Origin: an uncultured Bacillota bacterium
GTDB lineage: Bacteria > Bacillota_I > Bacilli_A > RF39 > UBA660
Length of the DNA stretch: 9,349 nt
Reading direction: 5' to 3'
Assembly: GCA_947179265.1 (NCBI GenBank)
Contig: CAMXBB010000036.1
Coordinates: 1-9,349 of the forward strand
Below, in pieces: positions 1 to 4,421 of the stretch. How positions within the stretch are numbered: position 1 is the stretch's first letter; every line of letters begins with the position of its first letter. The translations under genes and the position numbers were made by a program. The notes beneath the pieces were generated by a model, which was given only the letters and a program-made list of their open reading frames with translations, had not been told where the DNA came from and searched no databases.

Positions 1-393
1 ATCTAGTATTTCATAATATGCAGCTATTGAATCTTTAATGGTTTTTCCAGGATTTGCTTTCAACCATTTTTGGAAAGCTACATTGAATGAAAAACTATTA
101 CCTATTTTTTCTTTATAAAAGGAACGATATTTTTCTTAACATACAAAATTTTCTTCGATAATACTATCAAGAGTTATCTCAGCAACTATTTTTGTTCTTC
201 TAACATCATGCTTATCAGTTGTTTTTATACCAGAATCTAAGAATGTTGTAATCCTTTCAGTTAATTCAATCTTTCCACCTGTTGTTTGCAAGTCATTTCT
301 TCGACAAAAATCTACTAGTTCCTCTTTCAAATAATAATATTCCCTAAAAGTCTTGCCATCCAAATCATTAGTTAAATCAGGTCTTTCACACAT
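1..393 (-). pseudogene. SAP-domain (DUF6434-like) protein, interrupted by an in-frame stop, partial
   Basis: Translation from the ATG at 393 gives 85 residues and then TAA at 136-138. The same frame continues open for 45 codons to the left edge (EKYRSFYKEKIGNSFSFNVA... FQKWLKANPGKT...). As I remember the family, intact homologues run straight through with a residue such as Ser between FVC and E-K-x-R, so the break is probably one nonsense change (for example TCA to TAA). Residues about 20-54 form a SAP motif (helix-turn-helix, YYLKEELVDFC... GGKIELTERI), a fold usually tied to nucleic acid binding. The downstream half corresponds to the DUF6434-like part. The ribosome site AAGGAG lies about 8 nt before the ATG. 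No strong promoter is visible; TTGTTT-15-TATTCT just upstream is weak, so read-through from the tRNA unit is possible. The role is unknown. Whether it is a true pseudogene, makes a short SAP-only protein or reflects a sequencing error is undecided. Confidence 0.8.
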
Positions 394-424
394 AATTATA
401 TCTCCTTAAGAATATCTTTTGATA

Positions 425-458
425 AATAAAAACAATTCCTAGAATAAAGGAATTGTTT
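425..458 (-). terminator. Intrinsic terminator of the tRNA-Met unit
   Basis: An 11-bp perfect stem (430-440 with 448-458, AACAATTCCT arms) with a 7-nt loop is followed on the minus strand by TTTTATTTAT. It lies 11 nt beyond the tRNA 3' end and separates the tRNA from the SAP gene. Confidence 0.85.
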
Positions 459-468
459 AACAATCAAA

Positions 469-545
469 TGGTAGCGACGGAGGGGATCGAACCCCCGACC
501 TATCGGGTATGAACCGATCGCTCTAGCCAGCTGAGCTACATCGCC
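469..545 (-). tRNA. tRNA-Met(CAT), elongator
   Basis: A 77-nt cloverleaf on the minus strand. It has a 7-bp acceptor stem (GGCGATG with CGTCGCT, including G1-U72), the D-arm AGCTCAGCTGGCTAGAGC, the anticodon loop TTCATAC with anticodon CAT, the T-arm GGGGGTTCGATCCCC, and an encoded CCA. The body closely matches the Bacillus elongator tRNA-Met as I recall it. It differs from the initiator form, which starts CGCGGGG, and from the lysidine-modified tRNA-Ile(CAT), which starts GGACCTT. It has its own promoter and terminator and so is a single-gene unit. Confidence 0.95.
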
Positions 546-563
546 ATCTCAAATAACAAATTA

Positions 564-592
564 ATATTAACAAATATTTAATTTATAGTCAA
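564..592 (-). promoter_or_regulatory. Promoter of tRNA-Met
   Basis: On the minus strand, -35 TTGACT (592-587), a 17-nt spacer and -10 TAATAT (569-564), with TG one base before the -10 (extended -10). Transcription would start near 557, about 12 nt before the tRNA 5' end. Confidence 0.8.
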
Positions 593-601
593 TAGATTTA
601 A

Positions 602-621
602 GAAAAAAGGATATAAATTAT
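602..621. repeat. 20-bp direct repeat, left copy
   Basis: GAAAAAAGGATATAAATTAT is identical to 1023-1042. The right copy is half of the DHH gene terminator hairpin plus its U-tract. This left copy has no matching second arm, so it looks like a fragment duplicated when the intervening 401 bp was gained. Confidence 0.9.
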
Positions 622-673
622 CTATTTTTATCATTTAAATAATAATTTATTTTGACACTTTTTGTCGAAACAC

Positions 674-701
674 TTGTTTACATTATTTTTGACTCTATAA
701 T
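674..701 (+). promoter_or_regulatory. Promoter of the 26-residue peptide mRNA
   Basis: -10 TATAAT (696-701) preceded at 16 nt by TTGTTT (674-679). The -10 is perfect and the -35 moderate. A start near 708 gives a leader of about 94 nt before the ATG at 802. The leader can fold locally (AAGC...GCTT and AGAAG...CTTCT near 711-738), as expected for a regulated toxin mRNA. Confidence 0.6.
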
Positions 702-801
702 ACTCTCTCGAGAAGCAAAAAGATGCTTATCACTTCTTATATTCGGACGAAGATTCAGTGGGGTTTTGGTTAAATTAACTAAAAAAATAAGGAGTGATTT
801 T

Positions 802-882
802 ATGATTAAACTTAATATCAAAGATTTAATGATCTTACTATTAATTATCATAGATTTTTATCTAACTATAGTAGCTAGATAA
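802..882 (+). CDS. 26-residue hydrophobic peptide, probable type I toxin
   Basis: The ATG at 802 is preceded by AAGGAG at an 8-nt spacing, the clearest ribosome site on the plus strand. The peptide starts with a short polar, lysine-containing stretch (MIKLNIKDLM), continues as a single apolar helix (ILLLIIIDFYLTIV) and ends AR. This charged-apolar-charged plan is typical of membrane-acting type I toxins such as Fst/Ldr-type peptides, but I do not recognise a named family: the Fst Pro and Trp positions are absent. The long leader, own promoter and convergent antisense RNA support the toxin reading. A longer in-frame reading back to TTG at 652 is unlikely because the promoter lies inside it. 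A stray small membrane peptide without toxicity remains possible. Confidence 0.65.
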   Translation: MIKLNIKDLMILLLIIIDFYLTIVAR

Positions 883-914
883 AAAAAGCATCTTTATTCT
901 ACTGAATAAAGATG
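881..914 (-). terminator. Terminator of the antisense RNA, shared with the peptide mRNA
   Basis: An 11-bp perfect stem (889-899 with 904-914, CATCTTTATTC arms) has a 4-nt loop. On the minus strand it is followed by C and seven T, a strong intrinsic terminator. On the plus strand it starts 6 nt after the peptide stop codon but is followed only by TTTAACCC, so it would end the peptide mRNA weakly and let the two RNAs overlap. Confidence 0.85.
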
Positions 915-962
915 TTTAACCCAATGTGGTAAGCATCATGTCCGAAGAATAACACTTCTCAC
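882..962 (-). ncRNA. Convergent antisense small RNA, probable type I antitoxin
   Basis: A consensus promoter at 997-969 and a strong terminator at 914-881 define a minus-strand transcript of about 80 nt without a convincing reading frame. It converges on the 26-residue peptide gene and overlaps its 3' end through the shared terminator stem. Near its 5' end AGAAGTG (959-953) is complementary to CACTTCT (731-737) in the peptide mRNA leader. It also shares same-sense blocks with that leader: TTCGGAC (946-940 against 742-748) and GATGCTTACCAC (937-926 against GATGCTTATCAC at 722-733). Convergent RNAs joined at a shared terminator with repeat-based contacts near the 5' ends resemble the par/Fst arrangement. 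Its regulatory role is inference; the transcript signals are seen. Confidence 0.7.
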
Positions 963-968
963 AATTAA

Positions 969-997
969 ATTATAGCAAATATCCTCATTTGTTTCAA
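969..997 (-). promoter_or_regulatory. Promoter of the antisense small RNA
   Basis: On the minus strand, -35 TTGAAA (997-992), exactly 17 nt, then -10 TATAAT (974-969). The predicted start is near 962-965. It is stronger than the opposing peptide promoter, as expected for an antitoxin RNA made in excess. Confidence 0.8.
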
Positions 998-1022
998 TAT
1001 ACTCATTATGATAACTTTCGTC

Positions 1023-1042
1023 GAAAAAAGGATATAAATTAT
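1023..1042. repeat. 20-bp direct repeat, right copy
   Basis: Identical to 602-621. It covers one arm of the DHH gene terminator hairpin, its U-tract and the last codon and stop of that gene. It ends at the first base of the hairpin loop. Confidence 0.9.
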
Positions 1043-1056
1043 GGTAATTTATATCC
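1024..1056 (-). terminator. Terminator of the DHH phosphoesterase gene
   Basis: A 12-bp perfect stem (1030-1041 with 1045-1056, GGATATAAATTA arms) has a 3-nt loop and is followed on the minus strand by six T. The hairpin contains the last codons and the stop of the gene. Confidence 0.85.
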
Positions 1057-2079
1057 TGGTTTAACTGCTTGTTCTAATGTTAACTTTAAATTTTCGATAT
1101 CATGACTTTCAATCTTAGCAGCAGCCTGAAGATTGTTTCCACCACCACCAAATTGACTCATTATTTGACCAACAGGAATTCTTCCTTTACTTCTAGCTGA
1201 TATTCCTATTAATCCATCTCTAACGTATCCTAAAACAAATGCTGCATCCATTCCCTTTAAATCGATTAAATAATCGGCTGCTTTTGCAAGTTCTACAACT
1301 GTATAAAGCATGTCAGGATTATCCTTATTCAAAGCTATCGCAATATTATACATATCGATATCAGTTTTACTTACTAATCCGTGAACTCTCAAAGCTGACT
1401 CATTTTCACTTCTAAATATATCATTAACGAATTCCATAGATGCTCCTGATGCTAGTAATTTGGACGCTACTTTCAATGTCTTAGCATTGACATTGCACTT
1501 ATTAAATTTCCCTGTATCTAGTACAATACCTGCAAGCAGATAATCAGCAAGTGATATAGCTGATTTATCACGCTTAGATATTATGCTTTTCCCTTCAACC
1601 TTTACTCCAAATAGGTTTAAAAGATTAAATAGAATCTCTGATGCACTAGAAGCAGAAGTGTTGATATATTTATAATCAGTTTTTATAGTTAAATCATCAA
1701 TATCGTGATGATCGATAATTACGATATCTCTAAATCCACTATAATCCTTAAATGGAACTAGATTAGTTTTATTGGTATCTATCGTAATAAGTAAATTCTT
1801 CTTACTATCCACGATCTCTGGTAGAGCATCTGGTCTTATTATCGATATTTCTTCTGGTATATCACTTAGCAGATTAATAATAGAACTATCCAATTTGAAT
1901 ATTCTGTCATCTATAACAATATGAGCTTTCTTACCCATTTTCTTCACAATCATATACAAAGCTAGAGATGATGCAATAGCATCAACATCTGGATTAATAT
2001 GAGGACTTATAATTATTGATTGGTTTTCGGAAATCAATCGTTCTAGTATGATCTGTAGCTCTTTGAGCGATTTAATCAT
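1039..2079 (-). CDS. Stand-alone DHH/DHHA1 phosphoesterase (GdpP-catalytic-like)
   Basis: A 346-residue cytoplasmic DHH-superfamily hydrolase, probably degrading c-di-AMP or short oligonucleotides. Metal ligands are intact: HINPDVD (27-33), D101 in ITIDT, DHH at 123-125 and D188 in GIVLDTGKF. The C-terminal DHHA1 domain has ISARS and a glycine motif. Several stretches (HxNPDxDAI, VVxLAxAADxL, ISARSxG) resemble the catalytic half of GdpP more than typical NrnA, but the membrane, PAS and degenerate GGDEF parts of GdpP are missing. The glycine motif reads GGGGN (311-315) where GGGGH is usual. I chose the ATG at 2079 because AAGAGGTGA lies just upstream and because a consensus promoter covers the longer TTG start at 2133. 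It is a single-gene unit with its own terminator. The NrnA/PDE2-type alternative cannot be excluded. Confidence 0.85.
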   Translation of the reverse strand: MIKSLKELQIILERLISENQSIIISPHINPDVDAIASSLALYMIVKKMGKKAHIVIDDRIFKLDSSIINLLSDIPEEISIIRPDALPEIVDSKKNLLITIDTNKTNLVPFKDYSGFRDIVIIDHHDIDDLTIKTDYKYINTSASSASEILFNLLNLFGVKVEGKSIISKRDKSAISLADYLLAGIVLDTGKFNKCNVNAKTLKVASKLLASGASMEFVNDIFRSENESALRVHGLVSKTDIDMYNIAIALNKDNPDMLYTVVELAKAADYLIDLKGMDAAFVLGYVRDGLIGISARSKGRIPVGQIMSQFGGGGNNLQAAAKIESHDIENLKLTLEQAVKPGYKLP

Positions 2080-2104
2080 AAAATATTTCACCTCTTGAGA
2101 TAAG

Positions 2105-2133
2105 ATTATATTCGTTTTCTCTATTTGAGTCAA
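2105..2133 (-). promoter_or_regulatory. Promoter of the DHH phosphoesterase gene
   Basis: On the minus strand, -35 TTGACT (2133-2128), a 17-nt spacer, then -10 TATAAT (2110-2105). Start is near 2098, about 19 nt before the ATG at 2079. The possible TTG start codon at 2133 is itself the start of the -35 box, which rules that start out for this transcript. Confidence 0.85.
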
Positions 2134-2149
2134 CTTGACAAATCCTAAA

Positions 2150-2181
2150 ATATAAAAATAGTACGATATTACGTACTATTT
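2150..2181 (-). terminator. Terminator after the Ig-like membrane protein gene
   Basis: AAATAGTAC arms (2156-2164 with 2173-2181), extended by one G-C pair to a 10-bp stem with a 6-nt loop, followed on the minus strand by TTATATTTT. The gene's TAG stop lies in the stem. It closes the two-gene operon. Confidence 0.75.
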
Positions 2182-3072
2182 AGTCAAATATAGTATTACT
2201 CCATTATCTAACTTTACTCTAATCGCTATACCCACACAATATTCATAACGATTATAAGCTTCGATAATATTGAAATCAACAACTCTATTTAATTTATATT
2301 CTTCAGGTATATAAATATGCAATTCATTTAATTCACTAGTCGCTTTTTCTATCAAGTCATGATATTCGTCATTAGCTTCTAACTCTTCTAAAGTTAAAGC
2401 CTTAGAAAATTTAATCATATATTTATTATTCCAATCGGAGAATGTTTCACTATAATGTGTAACTTTCAAATCACTCTTCTTAGCTTGCTCTTTACTATAG
2501 CCTTTTTCAACTACTAATTTACCAGTTGTTTTAGTCGAATTATCTAACTGATCTTTTATAATAAGTTTAACATCATAGGTTCCCGCCTTAGAGGTATCAA
2601 CCTTACCATCTATTTCAACAGTACATGGCATTGAGTAATCATTACATACTTCGATAAAGTCATTAGGATCTACCTCTTCGCCAATCCCAATCTTATTTTC
2701 AGTTAACTCTACCTCTGGTGCAGTAGTATCCACAACATGAATAATTCCCTTTTTGGTAATCGATTTATATTTAACTCGATATGTATAATCACCTATTAAA
2801 TCAAATTTACCATCGGCATCAAGTGATACTTCGTTAAAGATTAAAGTATAATCATCTTCTTCAAGTACTTCATTAGATAGATAAAAACTTACATCATGAC
2901 TTATCTTAGACCCTATCTCCACTTTTAAGTTACTCTTTAGATTGAATGTTAATGTATATCTAGCATAGATAAATCCTCCAATAACAAGGATTAGAACAAT
3001 TACAATAACAATACATGCTCTTTTAACACTCTTAGGGCTTGTCTCTTCAAAATAAAAATCATCATCTTTCAT
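2176..3072 (-). CDS. Membrane-anchored protein with tandem Ig-like (DUF5011-like) domains
   Basis: 298 residues. A lysine/arginine-flanked membrane helix lies at about 20-37 after a short acidic cytoplasmic tail, so most of the protein should be outside the cell. Residues about 44-114 and 115-188 look like two beta-sandwich modules. The second begins with VDTTAPEV and carries AGTYDVKLIIKDQLDN, the pattern of DUF5011/bacterial Ig-like domains. Cys143 and Cys150 (CNDYSMPC) could form an extracellular disulfide. The C-terminal 100 residues are unrecognised. The chosen start at 3072 has AAGGTGG upstream; a longer reading to 3120 would overlap the preceding gene by 47 nt. The upstream gene stops one base before (TAATATG), which implies translational coupling. 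A surface or envelope role is likely; the specific function is unknown. Confidence 0.8.
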   Translation of the reverse strand: MKDDDFYFEETSPKSVKRACIVIVIVLILVIGGFIYARYTLTFNLKSNLKVEIGSKISHDVSFYLSNEVLEEDDYTLIFNEVSLDADGKFDLIGDYTYRVKYKSITKKGIIHVVDTTAPEVELTENKIGIGEEVDPNDFIEVCNDYSMPCTVEIDGKVDTSKAGTYDVKLIIKDQLDNSTKTTGKLVVEKGYSKEQAKKSDLKVTHYSETFSDWNNKYMIKFSKALTLEELEANDEYHDLIEKATSELNELHIYIPEEYKLNRVVDFNIIEAYNRYEYCVGIAIRVKLDNGVILYLTK

Positions 3073-3073
3073 A

Positions 3074-3430
3074 TTATAACCACCTTGAGAAATATATATT
3101 ACGAGTAAATCCGACCTCATAATTATCGAATACCTTTATAATCCAATTTACTATCGCAACAAGTATATCTTCATCCTTTCTTATTCTAATTTTCTTCATC
3201 TCTTCTCTTAATTCCTTACGAAAGAAATAATCATCAATATATTTATTTAAAACTAAATCTAATTGCTCCACTTTCATAACCGCGTTTTTATTAGTTAGAT
3301 CTACGTTAAAGACATAATCCTCATAAACACTTAATAGTTTCTTAGATAGCTCATCTTCTTCAAAAAATTCAAAATTAACTATCTTATAGAAATTGGGACA
3401 ATGTTTTAATATCTGTTTATTCTTATTCAT
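3074..3430 (-). CDS. Hypothetical protein, 118 residues
   Basis: First gene of the operon with the Ig-like membrane protein. I do not recognise a family. The protein is soluble-looking, predicted mostly helical and rich in charged and aromatic residues, with a very basic helix near 71-86 (RKELREEMKKIRIRKDED) followed by an apolar helix near 89-101 (ILVAIVNWIIKVF). That helix is too short and isolated for confident membrane assignment. The ATG at 3430 has GGTGG six bases upstream and lies about 13 nt after the predicted transcription start; an earlier in-frame ATG at 3463 lies upstream of the -10 and cannot be used from this promoter. Its stop overlaps the next gene's ribosome site, so the two products are probably made together and may act together at the membrane (inference). 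Confidence 0.75.
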   Translation of the reverse strand: MNKNKQILKHCPNFYKIVNFEFFEEDELSKKLLSVYEDYVFNVDLTNKNAVMKVEQLDLVLNKYIDDYFFRKELREEMKKIRIRKDEDILVAIVNWIIKVFDNYEVGFTRNIYFSRWL

Positions 3431-3449
3431 ATCTATCCACCATAGCTTA

Positions 3450-3478
3450 ATTATACAATACAATATTTAAAGATACAA
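3450..3478 (-). promoter_or_regulatory. Promoter of the two-gene operon
   Basis: On the minus strand, -35 TTGTAT (3478-3473), a 17-nt spacer, then -10 TATAAT (3455-3450). It starts directly after the rpmF terminator and predicts a very short leader of about 13 nt. Confidence 0.8.
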
Positions 3479-3506
3479 TTAAAAAGAGCACTAAATAAGT
3501 GCTCTT
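3479..3506 (-). terminator. Terminator after rpmF
   Basis: A 9-bp stem AAGAGCACT/AGTGCTCTT (3484-3492 with 3498-3506) has a 5-nt loop and is followed on the minus strand by TTTAATT; with the stem's own TT this makes a run of five T. It lies about 10 nt after the rpmF stop. Confidence 0.85.
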
Positions 3507-3516
3507 AAGTTTTAAA

Positions 3517-3702
3517 TTAATCTTCTTTCTTAGTTGCGATAACTTCTTTTCCTTTGTAATAACCACATTCAGTACATGCTCTATGTGCTTTAATAGGAGC
3601 ACCACATTTAGGACAAGAAATAACACCTGGTAATTCTTTCTTTAAATGAGTACGACGCATTCTCTTTTTAGTTTTACTAGTTCTTCTAAATGGAACTGCC
3701 AT
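3517..3702 (-). CDS. rpmF: 50S ribosomal protein L32
   Basis: 61 residues, the normal length for L32. It shows the family start MAVPFRRTSKTKKRMRRTH and a zinc-ribbon made of CPKC (30-33) and CTEC (43-46), the four-cysteine, zinc-binding form. Its basic N-terminal tail would extend into 23S rRNA. The ribosome site AAGGAG precedes the ATG. It is the last gene of yneF-yceD-rpmF, and the yceD-rpmF order is widely conserved in bacteria. A zinc-independent paralogue is not seen in this window. Confidence 0.98.
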   Translation of the reverse strand: MAVPFRRTSKTKKRMRRTHLKKELPGVISCPKCGAPIKAHRACTECGYYKGKEVIATKKED

Positions 3703-3732
3703 ATATATTCACTCCTTCCTTCGTAGTTTTTA

Positions 3733-4149
3733 TTAATCACTACTTACTAATTCCCAACCTTCGCCATTAATACTTTGGGAACTCACTCCCTCTTTAACAA
3801 CCCTAATAGGGACTTCCGATACAATATTTTCCCATAATAATGGCAAAATATCAAGTGTATTTTTATTTTTATTATAAAAAGTATCAAAATTTCCCATTAT
3901 TTCTTCAATTTTAACTGAGAAATCATAAGGAACTTCCTCTAAAGTAATTGCACAAGGCAAAATGAATATTCCTGAGACCTTTAAATCAGCCACCAATTCA
4001 TCTTGAAAATTTATCGTTATCTCTCCAGAAACATGGACATTCTTGATATCTATTATATCTGTTGTACCATAGTATTCTTTAGGTATTTCGATATCTTCTT
4101 CGATTAAAGCCTTATTTAAATTATTTAGCTTAAATAAATCCACCTTCAT
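3733..4149 (-). CDS. yceD: YceD/DUF177 family protein
   Basis: 138 residues, somewhat short for the family (often around 170). The core family signature LPCAITLEEVPYDFSV is at about 64-79, preceded by the strand-rich VHVSGEITINFQDELVADLKVSG and followed by ILPLLWENIVSEVPIRVV, which aligns with the family's ELLLLALPxxP region. YceD proteins act in 23S rRNA accumulation or large-subunit maturation and are usually encoded just before rpmF, as here. The start overlaps the end of yneF in the form TAATATG (stop, one base, start). There is no good Shine-Dalgarno of its own, so translation probably depends on ribosomes finishing yneF. Confidence 0.9.
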   Translation of the reverse strand: MKVDLFKLNNLNKALIEEDIEIPKEYYGTTDIIDIKNVHVSGEITINFQDELVADLKVSGIFILPCAITLEEVPYDFSVKIEEIMGNFDTFYNKNKNTLDILPLLWENIVSEVPIRVVKEGVSSQSINGEGWELVSSD

Positions 4150-4150
4150 A

Positions 4151-4360
4151 TTACTTCATACGATTCATTTGACTCATTACTTGTTTGATTTGTTTACTAT
4201 TAGGTTTTCTTCCCATGCTACTCATCAATGTTTCTATCATTTTCTCATTGATTGGAGGATTCTTCTTTAAATATCCTTGCATAAAGCGTCTACAGCCAAA
4301 GAAACCTATTACAGCTCCAATTACTAATCCTAATAGTACCAATAAAATATCATGAACCAT
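4151..4360 (-). CDS. yneF: YneF family (UPF0154) single-pass membrane protein
   Basis: 69 residues with one N-terminal membrane helix (about 4-22, ILLVLLGLVIGAVIGFFGCR) followed by the family signature: RRFMQGYLKKNPPINEKMI, then a methionine-rich stretch MSSMGRKPNSKQIKQVMSQM. The family is common in low-GC Gram-positives. Its precise role is not settled. The ribosome site AAGGAGAG stands about 7 nt before the ATG. It is the first gene of the operon and is probably translationally coupled to yceD. Confidence 0.93.
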   Translation of the reverse strand: MVHDILLVLLGLVIGAVIGFFGCRRFMQGYLKKNPPINEKMIETLMSSMGRKPNSKQIKQVMSQMNRMK

Positions 4361-4384
4361 AGTATCTCTCCTTTTTATACCCCT

Positions 4385-4413
4385 ATTATATCTTATTTAA
4401 ATAATTTAAACAA
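4385..4413 (-). promoter_or_regulatory. Promoter of yneF-yceD-rpmF
   Basis: On the minus strand, -35 TTGTTT (4413-4408), a 17-nt spacer, then -10 TATAAT (4390-4385). The -35 starts only 8 nt beyond the helD stop codon. No terminator is visible between helD and yneF, so read-through from helD may also feed this operon. Confidence 0.8.
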
Positions 4414-4421
4414 TATATTAT

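Noticed and set aside
469..545. tRNA-Ile2 (CAT read as lysidine) or initiator tRNA-Met
   Set aside because: The acceptor and arms match elongator tRNA-Met as I recall it; the initiator's CGCGGGG start and the Ile2 body are absent.
652..801. N-terminal extension of the 26-residue peptide to a 76-residue reading frame from TTG
   Set aside because: A promoter with a perfect -10 lies inside it (674-701), no ribosome site precedes the TTG, and the ATG at 802 has a near-ideal one.
1039..2079. Broken gdpP (pseudogene)
   Set aside because: The reading frame has its own promoter, ribosome site and terminator, all metal ligands are intact, and no GGDEF or PAS remnant occurs upstream.
2080..2133. Eighteen-residue N-terminal extension of the DHH protein from TTG
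   Set aside because: The TTG is part of the -35 box, transcription starts after it, and the ATG at 2079 has a good ribosome site.
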